Positions 52,327-60,161 of a stretch of DNA of 64,000 bases are shown here, piece after piece. Location: positions 1 to 64,000 of the forward strand of contig CAJJNV010000009.1 in NCBI GenBank assembly GCA_905193225.1, written 5' to 3'. Positions within the stretch are counted from its first letter, which is position 1. Each line of letters opens with the position of its first letter. A program made the translations under genes and the position numbers. Source of the stretch: an uncultured Oscillospiraceae bacterium (GTDB lineage: Bacteria; Bacillota; Clostridia; Oscillospirales; Acutalibacteraceae). A model generated the notes under the pieces. That model was not told the origin of the DNA, made no database searches, and saw only the letters and a list, made by a program, of their open reading frames with translations.

Positions 52327-52647
52327 TTTCTTACGGCCTGTTCCGATCGGCAGCATTGCAAAAACTTTAAGCTGCGGCGCAGCGGACCGCAAACCGCAAA
52401 CAATGCAAAAACAAACGCAATCGTCAATGACGATCCCTTTGCGATAAACAACAATACCGTGATGCAAATCGTCAATGCCGATTGTGATAAGCAGCAGATG
52501 GCCGAACACCGTATGGTTTCGCACGTTCCTTTTCCCGTGCGGCATCGCGTTCACAAACCATAGGCTAAACAGCAATACCATCAACGCGAATCGGCAATAC
52601 CGTTGCGATAATTAAAGCGATAATGAAAATAAATTGGAGTTGAAAAA
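52327..52647. other. Repeat-rich gap between holB and ricT
   Basis: About 320 bases that split the usual holB-ricT neighbours. It is rich in short words such as CAATACCGT, GCAATCGTCAATG and GCGATAA, and holds a family B repeat (52489-52565). No gene is supported. Confidence 0.6.
52489..52565 (-). repeat. Dispersed intergenic repeat, family B, inverted copy
   Basis: Reverse complement of the 7092-7169 element, about 87 percent identical by eye (GCACGGGAAAAGGAACGTGC core is intact). It sits in the gap upstream of ricT. Confidence 0.75.
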
Positions 52648-53544
52648 ATGCCCGAAATAATTGGCGTTAAATTTAAAGACAGCGGAAAGGCATATTACTT
52701 TGATCCCGACGGCATAGCCGTCAAAAAGGGCGAAAGGGTAATTGTTGAAACCTCTCAGGGACTGGAATGCGGCCTTTGCACCATCGAAAATTCCGAAATT
52801 TCCGACGAATTTGAGCATCCGCTTAAAAAACTTATACGGGTTGCCGCAAAAGAGGATCTCGACCATCTTGAGGAAAACCGCAAGAAGGAAAAAGAAGCCT
52901 TTTCCATATGCAACAAAAAAATTGCCGCCCACGGCCTTGAAATGAAGCTTATCTCGGTGGAATACACCTTCGATAACAGCAAGATCATATTTTTCTTTAC
53001 GGCCGACGGACGGGTGGATTTCCGCGAACTGGTCAGAGACCTTGCCTCGGTTTTCCACACACGCGTGGAGCTCAGACAGGTGGGCGTGCGCGACGAAGCA
53101 AAGCTGCTTGGCGGAATAGGAATTTGCGGAAGGGAATTTTGCTGTGCCGGATTTTTGAATTCGTTTCAGCCGGTGTCCATAAAAATGGCAAAAGAGCAAA
53201 ATCTTTCGCTCAATCCCGTTAAAATTTCCGGAACCTGCGGAAGGCTTATGTGCTGCCTGAAATACGAGCAGGATGCTTATGAATTTCTTCATAAAATAAG
53301 CCCCCGCGTGGGTGCCGCCGTTAAAACTCCGTCGGGAGTGGGTACGGTGGAATCGGTCGACCTTTTAAAGGGACGTGTCAAGGTCACTTTTGAAAAGGAC
53401 GGAGAGACTTCTGTTGAGGTTTTCGACCGCAAGGAGGTCAGAAGTCTTTCTGCTCAAAAAAAGCCTCGTGAGGAAAACCGCGAGGGCAGGGAAAGAACCG
53501 ACGACGAACAGCAGCCGTCGGACGACCGAAAGGACAAGGAATAA
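52648..53544 (+). CDS. ricT: RicT/YaaT (PSP1-domain) protein
   Basis: A 298-residue PSP1-domain protein, homolog of YaaT/RicT, part of the RicTAF complex that carries Fe-S clusters and helps RNase Y and sporulation. Motifs: GVKFKDSGKAYYFDPDGI, RVDFRELVRDLASVFHTRVELRQVGVRDEAKLLGGIGICGREFCC and SGTCGRLMCCLKYE; Cys pairs are visible. The C-terminal tail is highly charged. It supports the sporulating Firmicutes assignment. GGAG precedes the ATG. Confidence 0.94.
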   Translation: MPEIIGVKFKDSGKAYYFDPDGIAVKKGERVIVETSQGLECGLCTIENSEISDEFEHPLKKLIRVAAKEDLDHLEENRKKEKEAFSICNKKIAAHGLEMKLISVEYTFDNSKIIFFFTADGRVDFRELVRDLASVFHTRVELRQVGVRDEAKLLGGIGICGREFCCAGFLNSFQPVSIKMAKEQNLSLNPVKISGTCGRLMCCLKYEQDAYEFLHKISPRVGAAVKTPSGVGTVESVDLLKGRVKVTFEKDGETSVEVFDRKEVRSLSAQKKPREENREGRERTDDEQQPSDDRKDKE

Positions 53545-53866
53545 ATAATATCGATACCGGACCAGTCAAGGTCCGATGAAATCGGAACGGCAAACGGTTT
53601 TACCGGGAAAACTCGCAGGATTATGCGCCTTCAAAACGGCAAGCTGTGATGCCGTTTAAAGGCGTTTGACGGGCGGCGGCTGTCAGAAAAGCAGCTATGT
53701 ATTATAATGTAAGCGAATTATATATTGATTTGCAAATAAAAATGTAAATTGAACTGTGTATTGTGATGTAAGTAAAATGTGTGTAATATGTGCGTAACGA
53801 ATCGGCAATTTTTTATGTAAACCGATTTTAATGGCAAAATAATCACAAATTACCTTAAAAAAATGC
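53545..53866. other. Intergenic region with ATGTAA-type short repeats
   Basis: About 320 bases. 53690-53820 has repeated ATGTAA and TGTGTAA words. No gene is supported. The ferredoxin promoter follows. Confidence 0.4.
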
Positions 53867-53894
53867 TTGCATTTAAAAAAAAATGTGATACAAT
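53867..53894 (+). promoter_or_regulatory. Ferredoxin promoter
   Basis: TTGCAT (53867-53872), 16-bp spacer, TACAAT (53889-53894), about 110 bases before the ferredoxin start. Confidence 0.55.
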
Positions 53895-54004
53895 GCAAAT
53901 GAAGAGTTGAGGATCGGCCATAAGATCGGAGAAAAATAAATGCATTTTTATTCCCGTCTTGCTTTGTCCTTGATACTCTACCAAGACAAGGAGGTGCAGT
54001 TCCA

Positions 54005-54175
54005 ATGGCATACAAAATCAGCGACGAGTGCATTAAATGCGGCAGTTGTGCAGATACCTGCCCCAACGAGGCCATCGCCGAAGGCGACGACAAGTATGAA
54101 ATCGACGCCGACAAATGTATCTCTTGCGGCGCTTGCGAGGCGGCTTGCCCCGTAGAAGCCATCTCCGAGGACTGA
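54005..54175 (+). CDS. Two-cluster [4Fe-4S] ferredoxin
   Basis: A 56-residue clostridial ferredoxin. Two cluster motifs, CIKCGSCADTCP (near residue 10) and CISCGACEAACP (near residue 39), supply eight cysteines. It carries electrons for anaerobic metabolism such as pyruvate oxidation or hydrogen production. AAGGAGGTG precedes the ATG. Too short for common ORF cut-offs. A terminator follows, and it is a single gene. Confidence 0.95.
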   Translation: MAYKISDECIKCGSCADTCPNEAIAEGDDKYEIDADKCISCGACEAACPVEAISED

Positions 54176-54203
54176 TATCTTGCTAAAAAAGATATAGTTT
54201 TTT
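54175..54203 (+). terminator. Terminator of the ferredoxin gene
   Basis: ATATCTT and AAGATAT form a 7-bp AT-rich stem followed by TTTTTT. Confidence 0.6.
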
Positions 54204-54266
54204 CGGTAATCTCGGAGTTTTTTTGTCATTTGTTATATCTTTTAAAAAAAAATAAGATAATTTTAC

Positions 54267-54295
54267 TTGACAAGATGACTTCCGTGTATTATAAT
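54267..54295 (+). promoter_or_regulatory. Strong promoter of the cohesin gene
   Basis: Perfect consensus TTGACA (54267-54272), 17-bp spacer, TATAAT (54290-54295). It implies high expression. Confidence 0.85.
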
Positions 54296-54346
54296 CTCGT
54301 TAGAGATGCCCAAAATCTTAAAATTATTGAAAAGGAATGATTCAAA

Positions 54347-55090
54347 ATGAAAAAGCTTCTCGCAATCGTTTTGAGCGTAGCTATGATTGCTTGCTTCGCA
54401 GTTGTCGCATCTGCTGCTGAAGAAATCACCGCAACCATCGCTACCGTCGAAGTTACCGAAGCATCTGTCGGTACTCAAATTGAGGTTCCCGTAGAAATGA
54501 GCAAGTCTCAGTTCGGTTACGGCGCCATCGCTGTCACACTTCAGTATGACAAAGAAGCTCTTGAGCTTGTTAAGTTCAGCAAAGGCACCCTCATCAAGAA
54601 TTATGAAGACGCTGAGACCGGCGGCACCGGTAACCCCGATGTCGGCACCTATGGCTTCATCTGCGCAACCAAGGGCGTAAGCGAAGGTTCTGCTTGCGTT
54701 GCTGTCTTCAAGGTAAAGAAGGCTGTTGATTCTGCAGTCACTGCTGAAGTTACCGCAGAAGTCTACAAGGACGACACCAAGAGCCCCGATACCGATAAGG
54801 TTGTTGCTACCGTAGTAGCCGGCGGCACCAAGGTTGGCCAGCCCACTCCTCCCAGCGATCCTGGTGAAAGCAAAGTTGATGAGAGCCCTGTAAAGCCTCC
54901 TGTTGATGAGAGCCCTGTAAAGCCTCCTGTTGATGGCAGCAAAGATGCTCCCACCACTGTTGTAACTCCCGGCACCACCAACAACACCACCAAGAACCCC
55001 AAGAGCGGTGACGCTTCTGCAGTTGCAGTAGCCGGCGTACTTTGCGCAGCTATGGCAGCAGCCTTCGTTATCACTAAGAAATCCAAATAA
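54347..55090 (+). CDS. Cell-surface cohesin-domain protein (mini-scaffoldin)
   Basis: A 247-residue exported protein. Signal peptide (1-22); a cohesin domain (about 25-165: VEVTEASVGTQIEVPVEMSKS, FGYGAIAVTLQYDKEALELVKFSKG, ACVAVFKVKKAVDSAVTAEV); a Pro/Ser linker with two exact DESPVKPPV units; then a sortase-like tail, NPKSGD, a hydrophobic segment and KKSK. Cohesins bind dockerins with high affinity. Four dockerin proteins are encoded at 21769, 25617, 29884 and 33958, so this may anchor them to the cell wall (inference). AAGGAATG precedes the ATG, and the promoter is consensus. Biased codons suggest abundant protein. The domain call is firm by pattern but should be checked by profile. Confidence 0.85.
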   Translation: MKKLLAIVLSVAMIACFAVVASAAEEITATIATVEVTEASVGTQIEVPVEMSKSQFGYGAIAVTLQYDKEALELVKFSKGTLIKNYEDAETGGTGNPDVGTYGFICATKGVSEGSACVAVFKVKKAVDSAVTAEVTAEVYKDDTKSPDTDKVVATVVAGGTKVGQPTPPSDPGESKVDESPVKPPVDESPVKPPVDGSKDAPTTVVTPGTTNNTTKNPKSGDASAVAVAGVLCAAMAAAFVITKKSK

Positions 55091-55147
55091 TTTTGGCTCT
55101 TAGCTGAAATGTCGCTTAAAACGACAAAACGAAATTTTTAAACAAAA

Positions 55148-55178
55148 GACCGAAGTCTTAACCGGCTTCGGTCTTTTT
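55148..55178 (+). terminator. Terminator of the cohesin gene
   Basis: GACCGAAG pairs with CTTCGGTC, followed by a T run. Confidence 0.85.
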
Positions 55179-55288
55179 CTTTTGCAGTACGGTTTACGGA
55201 GCTTTTGGCCCTCCGGGGCTTTTTGCGGTTGGGTGCTTCTATTTATATTTAAGAATATGAATTGTTTTTTGATTTTACTTCGTGTCGG

Positions 55289-55317
55289 TTGACAAACGGC
55301 CGACGGAGTGTTATAAT
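55289..55317 (+). promoter_or_regulatory. yerC promoter
   Basis: TTGACA (55289-55294), 17-bp spacer, TATAAT (55312-55317). Confidence 0.8.
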
Positions 55318-55365
55318 TCAAATGAAACGCTCTACTACAATAAAGTGTTAAAGTGAGGTAAAGGT

Positions 55366-55686
55366 ATGAATATTTGGCACGATGCTGACATCGAAAGATT
55401 TTTTGAAGCGGTTCTCACCCTTAAAGACATTGAGGATTGCCGTCTTTTTTTTGAGGATATATGCACCATAAAGGAAATACTTGATATATCCCAGCGCCTT
55501 AAAATGGCCAAGATGCTGTACGACGGCGCAGGATATACCGAGATAAGCAGCGAGACCGGCATTTCCACCACCACCATAAGCCGGGTCAGCAAGTGCCTTA
55601 AATACGGTAACGGCGGATATAAAACGATACTCGACCGTTTGGCCGCTGTCGACAAGGAAAAAGAGGAACAATCGACCGAGCAATAA
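55366..55686 (+). CDS. YerC/TrpR-like DNA-binding protein
   Basis: A 106-residue helix-turn-helix protein of the YerC/YecD TrpR family, with the recognition region DISQRLKMAKMLYDGAGYTEISSETGISTTTISRVSKCLKYG (about 40-82). Family members bind DNA as dimers; B. subtilis YerC is poorly characterised. GTGAGGTAAAGGT precedes the start. It stands in front of an EamA permease gene but is separated by 74 bases, so a loose operon is possible. Confidence 0.9.
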   Translation: MNIWHDADIERFFEAVLTLKDIEDCRLFFEDICTIKEILDISQRLKMAKMLYDGAGYTEISSETGISTTTISRVSKCLKYGNGGYKTILDRLAAVDKEKEEQSTEQ

Positions 55687-55760
55687 CAAACAGGAGAGCC
55701 CTGATGTTTTTGCTGATTTGGCAATTTGGCTATTGATTTGTGAAAAGAGATGCGCTTAAT

Positions 55761-56681
55761 ATGGAAAAACAAAAGAAAGGCTTTGGCGTTTTAAGCAACC
55801 GTGCCAAGGGCATTATATGTATTATATTTGCCGCAATGGGATTTTCGGCAATGTCGGTTTTTGTACGCCTTTCGGGAGACAATCTTCCATCCTTTCAAAA
55901 GGCTTTTTTCCGTAACGCCGTCGCCCTTGCTTTCATCACCGTTGTGATGATTAAAGAAAAAAAGCTTTTTTTGCCGAAAAAGCAAAATATTCCCTTCATC
56001 TTCGGGCGCGCATTTTTCGGAACAATCGGTCTTGTATCTAACTTTTATGCCATAGATCATCTTGTGCTTGCCGACGCCAATATGCTCAACAAGCTGTCCC
56101 CCTTTTTTGCCATTGTCTTTTCGCTTTTTCTTCTTAAGGAAAAGCCGACCTTTGTGCAAATAATCGGCGTGTTCTGTGCAATGTTCGGCAGTGTGCTTAT
56201 CATAAAACCCGGTTTTGCAAATCCTCAGATGCTGCCTTCCCTTGTGGGCCTTTGCGGAGGGATGGGGGCAGGTCTTGCCTATACATTTGTCAGAAAACTG
56301 GGATCGATGGGGGAGGACGGCTCCCGCATTATTTTTTGGTTTTCGCTTTTTTCCTGTCTTGTTTGCATACCCTTTATAATTACCGATTTCAGACCAATGA
56401 CGACGGAGCAGGTGTTGCTGCTTATCGGTGCGGGGTGCTCGGCCTGCGTCGGCCAGGTGGGGATAACCAAGGCCTACATATACGCTCCCGCAAAGGAAAT
56501 ATCGGTTTATGATTATACCCAGGTCATATTTGCCGCCCTTTTCGGGTTTTTCATCTTCGGTCAGGTGCCGGATCTGCTCAGTGTTGCCGGGTATGTGCTT
56601 ATATGCGGGGCAGGAATAGCAATGTTCCTTTATAACACCAAAAAAGACCGAAAAAAACGGCTTTTGGAGGCGATAAAATGA
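55761..56681 (+). CDS. EamA/DMT family transporter
   Basis: A 306-residue drug/metabolite transporter with ten hydrophobic segments and two EamA repeats (IICIIFAAMGFSAMSVFVRLSG; IFWFSLFSCLVCIPFII, with YDYTQVIFAALFGFFIFGQVP). Substrate unknown. ATG at 55761 is preferred over GTG at 55740 because AAAAGAGATG precedes it and the protein then has normal length. Its ATGA overlap with the PAS gene shows coupling. Confidence 0.88.
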   Translation: MEKQKKGFGVLSNRAKGIICIIFAAMGFSAMSVFVRLSGDNLPSFQKAFFRNAVALAFITVVMIKEKKLFLPKKQNIPFIFGRAFFGTIGLVSNFYAIDHLVLADANMLNKLSPFFAIVFSLFLLKEKPTFVQIIGVFCAMFGSVLIIKPGFANPQMLPSLVGLCGGMGAGLAYTFVRKLGSMGEDGSRIIFWFSLFSCLVCIPFIITDFRPMTTEQVLLLIGAGCSACVGQVGITKAYIYAPAKEISVYDYTQVIFAALFGFFIFGQVPDLLSVAGYVLICGAGIAMFLYNTKKDRKKRLLEAIK

Positions 56682-57052
56682 GTTTGGAAAAATTCTTTAA
56701 AGCCATAATCGACAGCGACAGCGCATCGGTTGTTATTTGCGATAAAAATCATACCATTGTTTATATGAATCCCGCCGCCTGCAAAAGCTATGAAAAGTAC
56801 GGCGGGGAAGATCTCGTGTCCAAAAGCATTTTAGATTGCCACAACGAGCATTCCGCGGCAGCGATAAAGACGGTTGCGGCGGCTTTTGAAAAAAATCCTA
56901 AGCTTAATCGTGTTTTCACATTTCACAACGAAAAACAAAATAAGGACGTTTATATGATCGCTCTGCGGGACGAAACCGGCGAGCTTTTGGGATATTACGA
57001 AAAGCACGAATACCGCAATCAAGAAACCTGCGAAAGATATAAGCTCGATTAG
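56678..57052 (+). CDS. PAS-domain protein
   Basis: A 124-residue single PAS-fold protein (KAIIDSDSASVVICDKNHTIVYMNPAACKSYEKYGGEDLVSKSILDCHNEHS). The CHNEHS motif may bind a cofactor such as heme, but that is inference. It lacks an output domain. Coupled to the EamA permease by ATGA overlap, so it may sense a ligand in relation to that transport. Similar small PAS proteins are common in clostridia. Confidence 0.82.
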   Translation: MSLEKFFKAIIDSDSASVVICDKNHTIVYMNPAACKSYEKYGGEDLVSKSILDCHNEHSAAAIKTVAAAFEKNPKLNRVFTFHNEKQNKDVYMIALRDETGELLGYYEKHEYRNQETCERYKLD

Positions 57053-57135
57053 GTAAAAGCACAAATGACAACACCTTAAATGTGCAAGAAAGCCTCAATT
57101 GATCGGTTGCCGATTTTATCACTTTTTGAAATCAT

Positions 57136-57188
57136 ATCCGCATTTTTGAAAAGCTTTTCCGAAAAGCCTTTTGAGAATGCGGATTTTT
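57136..57188 (+). terminator. Terminator of the EamA-PAS operon
   Basis: ATCCGCATT (57136-57144) pairs with AATGCGGAT (57176-57184), followed by TTTTT. Confidence 0.8.
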
Positions 57189-57317
57189 AATTTCCACGCC
57201 CCGTGGATTGACGGGTGCGGTGTCCTGATTTAAACTGAAAGCCTAAAGAAAAGACAGCTCAAATATTCAAAGCTCTAATATTCCAAAACTTAAATATTCA
57301 AAGGAGTGAAAACTGAA

Positions 57318-57386
57318 ATGGATTCTTATGTTACCGGGCAAACGGTCAATTGGCGGCTTGCGGGATGCGGAGTTTTGTCTTTTTAG
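57318..57386 (+). pseudogene. Possible remnant of an XRE-type regulator gene start
   Basis: AAAGGAGTG is followed by an ATG and 22 codons (MDSYVTGQTVNWRLAGCGVL...). MDSYVTG is a common start of clostridial helix-turn-helix regulators, but the expected helices do not follow and a stop comes at 57384. It may be a decayed gene start or chance. Confidence 0.3.
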
Positions 57387-57518
57387 AAAAATAGCGTGGG
57401 TGCATGCTTGAAATGATGTGATTGTTTGTTAAAAAAGACAATAATCGGGGACACAGAAGGCTGTTTTGGAATTAAAATCGGCGAGATTAACAAAATATTA
57501 TAAATTGCCAAAAGCATG

Positions 57519-57548
57519 TTGACATAATATAGATGAAAATGATACTAT
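57519..57548 (+). promoter_or_regulatory. Promoter of the 57602 gene
   Basis: TTGACA (57519-57524), 18-bp spacer, TACTAT (57543-57548). Confidence 0.65.
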
Positions 57549-57601
57549 ACACATAGACAATCAAGAGCGCCGTAACCAATTAATCAGTGAGGTGTTTAAT
57601 C

Positions 57602-58042
57602 GTGAAAAAAAGCAGGAAAATACTTATCATCTGTATTGTTATTGCTGCGGTGGTTGCGGGAGGAGCGGCTTATACCTTCCGTCCGCTGACATTTTCCCAG
57701 GCGATAGGCGGGGTAAAGGCCGAAGAAATTTTAAAACTGGAGCTTTGTCGTGACAGTGAGAAAATTGAAATTTCAAGTGAATCGGAAATAATAGAAATTT
57801 ACGATAAAATCTCATCAGTCAAATTGAATGCAGTTGTTAAAGAAAATTCTGACGGATGCAGTTTCGTAATATTTGTATATATTAAAAATTCTAAGGGATG
57901 TATATCCTATGGATGTGACAAAAACTTTTATAAATGGGATGGTTACAAAAAAGGAGTCGGCGATTTTCTTTATTACAAGGATTCATCAAACACAATTCAG
58001 GGAGTAATAAAAGAATATTTTGAGAACAATAAGAATGGGTAG
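57602..58042 (+). CDS. Small signal-anchored protein, paralog 1
   Basis: A 146-residue protein with an N-terminal basic stretch and one membrane helix (KKSRKILIICIVIAAVVAGGAAYTF), then FRPLTFSQAIGGVKAEEILKLEL and an extracellular-type domain. It is paralogous to the next gene. GTG at 57602 follows GAGGTG with proper spacing. Function unknown; the domain ends in the shared D-x-x-E-S/T-V/I-I-x-EY motif region. Confidence 0.75.
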   Translation: MKKSRKILIICIVIAAVVAGGAAYTFRPLTFSQAIGGVKAEEILKLELCRDSEKIEISSESEIIEIYDKISSVKLNAVVKENSDGCSFVIFVYIKNSKGCISYGCDKNFYKWDGYKKGVGDFLYYKDSSNTIQGVIKEYFENNKNG

Positions 58043-58120
58043 ATGATTAGTCGGCCACTATATCTTATTTCTATTATTTCAAGGGAAGTATTGATGCGGC
58101 AAAATATGTGAGGTGGTAAC

Positions 58121-58561
58121 ATGAAGAAATCGACAAAAATACTGATTTGCTGTGTTGCGGCGGCGGCCGTAATTTTCGGCGGTATTGCTTATATCTTTCG
58201 CCCGCTGACCTTTGAGCAGGCGGTGGGAGGAATAAAGACCGAAAACATCGAAAGAATCGAACTGCTTAACGGAACCACCGGCATTGTCAGCCAAACAAGT
58301 GAGCCGGAGGACATTGAAGAAATATACGGGAAAATTGCGTCGGTAAAGCTTAGGGCTGCTCTGCCGGAAAAGCGGGCGGGCTGGAGCTACGGAATCCATA
58401 TATACGTCAAAAACACCGACGGATATGTTTCCTATACCTGCAACTACGGATTTAATAAGTACGACGGGTATAAAGGAAATGTCAAGACGCTTATGTATTA
58501 TATGGATGACACCGAGGGTGTCGAATCGGTCATAGCCGAGTACAGCAAAAAGCTCGGTTGA
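58121..58561 (+). CDS. Small signal-anchored protein, paralog 2
   Basis: A 146-residue protein closely similar to the upstream gene: same anchor, FRPLTFEQAVGGIKTENIERIEL, IEEIYGKIASVKL and a repeated Y-x-KNTDGYVSY motif. It arose by tandem duplication. GAGGTGGTAAC precedes the ATG. The two proteins differ in codon use and sequence enough to show long separation. Function unknown. Confidence 0.78.
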   Translation: MKKSTKILICCVAAAAVIFGGIAYIFRPLTFEQAVGGIKTENIERIELLNGTTGIVSQTSEPEDIEEIYGKIASVKLRAALPEKRAGWSYGIHIYVKNTDGYVSYTCNYGFNKYDGYKGNVKTLMYYMDDTEGVESVIAEYSKKLG

Positions 58562-58606
58562 GCCGATCAGGTAAACAATTGCCGTACAATTTAATATTTC
58601 ATAAAA

Positions 58607-58643
58607 TAAGTCCCGCTTATCCCATAAAGGATAGGCGGGACTT
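58607..58643. terminator. Bidirectional terminator between paralog 2 and the SASP gene
   Basis: AAGTCCCGC-TTATCC and GGATAG-GCGGGACTT form a long stem; T-rich on both sides. Confidence 0.8.
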
Positions 58644-58659
58644 GCTGTCTTTATACGAC

Positions 58660-58854
58660 TTATTTAAGGCCGTTTTCGTAAGACTGGATCATCTTTTTGA
58701 CCATCTGTCCGCCGATAGAGCCTGCCTGCTTGGAGGTCAGGTCGCCGTTGTAGCCCTGCTTAAGATTTACGCCGACTTCACCGGCAGATTCCATCTTAAA
58801 GCGATTGAGAGCCTCGCGAGCCTCGGGAACGAGAGTCTTATTGCTCTTTGCCAT
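58660..58854 (-). CDS. Alpha/beta-type small acid-soluble spore protein
   Basis: A 64-residue SASP. The family core EAREALNRFKMESAGEVGVN and the C-terminal GYNGDLTSKQAGSIGGQMVKKMI segment are present. These coat and protect spore DNA. The ATG at 58854 has AAAGGAG upstream. It shows that the organism can form spores. Usually made in the forespore (sigma-G), so its promoter should be of that type, not checked here. Confidence 0.96.
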   Translation of the reverse strand: MAKSNKTLVPEAREALNRFKMESAGEVGVNLKQGYNGDLTSKQAGSIGGQMVKKMIQSYENGLK

Positions 58855-58991
58855 CTTTAGCACTCCTTTACGGTATTTGCGTTTGCAAAATTATTGTGTG
58901 TTTTATAGTTAATATTATTATAGAAAATTTATGGTAATTAAAGAAGTTGTTTGAAAGGGTAATTTTCGAGAAAAAGGGGACGGTTAGGGCT

Positions 58992-60161
58992 TTAAATAGT
59001 GCGGTTGGTTTTTCCCACGCGATATATCTCTGCCCGAGCGCTGATGTTTATTTTCCAGTCGGATTTTTTAAGCTTTTTATACCTCTCACTTTGATAAAGG
59101 CTTGGGCAGTCCCGCCTGACATATTTACCGAATTCGAAAATATCGCTGTCAAGTTCGTAAAAGGCGCGGTTGACCGACTGCTCGGCTCTTTCTTTGACCT
59201 TTTCGGAAAGCAAAGGGGTTATATCCAAAATGTCCTTTTCGGAGATGACGGCTTTTTTTGAATTCACCTCATTGACATTGAATTTCAGCTTTAATTCTAT
59301 GTCAATTTCGGGAACTGTGTCGGCGGAAGAGTTAAAATCGGGGAAGTGATCGCTATTGGAATTATCGGACGTCTCTTTTGCGGAAATTTTGCAGGAAACG
59401 CCCTGTACCGAGAGGGTAAACCTGCAGCTGTCCGAATCGACAATAAGGCTCTGGCGGCTGTCGTATCCCGATATCCAGTTAAACCCCACCGAATCGGCGG
59501 GCGACATTATCCCCGACGGCAGATTTCCGGAAAAGCAAAGCACGCCGCATATTCTGACCGTCCGCTCGCTGTCGTTTTCGTTTATGTCGAGAAGGGGCAA
59601 AAAGGCGTCGGTTGTGTCGCTTAAATACCGTTCGGTGATGTCCAAAAGCTTGCTTCCGTCGTAGCTTGACGTGTCGGTTCCGTAGCTCATGATTTTGTTT
59701 ATGCGCTCGGCAGGGAGTATTCCCGATCCGCTGTCGATGGTCAAAAGCTCGGCGGCTTTACAGGCCGAGGCTACCACCGTCACATTCTTTCGTATTTCGG
59801 AATATCGGGCGAAAAAATCGAGGACGGTGGAAAGACCCTTGTCGGCGACGCTTCGGGAAATGATAATAACCTGGAGGTTTGAAAAAAAGGCCTGCTGTCC
59901 GGTTATGGAATTGATGCTCTGAAGGGCTTCGTAAAAGGTAGAACCCGAGGCGGTGTGAAGCTCATATTCGTTTTTAGGCTCTTGAAGGGAACTTGGTTTG
60001 TAGGTCTGAACAGTCAGGAAATATGTGTCGTTTTCGGTGTCGAGAGCCATTCCCTGAATTATGACCCTGTCCCTTATTTTAACCCGTCCGTTATATCCCG
60101 AAAAGAGGGTCAGCACCGCAAGTACAAGCAAAAAGGCAATGGGCTTTTTAATTTTTCTCAT
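58992..60161 (-). CDS. GerC family spore germination protein lacking the lipobox cysteine
   Basis: A 389-residue Ger(x)C protein, third subunit of the germinant receptor at the spore inner membrane. Family segments VIIQGMALD, GSTFYEALQSINSITGQQAFFSNLQVIIISRSVADKG and RRDCPSLYQS are present. It begins LTLFSGYNGRVKIRDR where relatives have SGCWDR, so the Cys that receives lipid is Tyr here (TAT, one base change from TGT). Lipidation would be lost unless another Cys serves. It overlaps gerB by 14 bp. Confidence 0.9.
   Translation of the reverse strand: MRKIKKPIAFLLVLAVLTLFSGYNGRVKIRDRVIIQGMALDTENDTYFLTVQTYKPSSLQEPKNEYELHTASGSTFYEALQSINSITGQQAFFSNLQVIIISRSVADKGLSTVLDFFARYSEIRKNVTVVASACKAAELLTIDSGSGILPAERINKIMSYGTDTSSYDGSKLLDITERYLSDTTDAFLPLLDINENDSERTVRICGVLCFSGNLPSGIMSPADSVGFNWISGYDSRQSLIVDSDSCRFTLSVQGVSCKISAKETSDNSNSDHFPDFNSSADTVPEIDIELKLKFNVNEVNSKKAVISEKDILDITPLLSEKVKERAEQSVNRAFYELDSDIFEFGKYVRRDCPSLYQSERYKKLKKSDWKINISARAEIYRVGKTNRTI

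Noticed and set aside
53545..54004. Transfer RNA or other known RNA in the gap before ferredoxin
   Set aside because: No T-loop or cloverleaf pattern; hairpins are weak and sequence is AT-rich.
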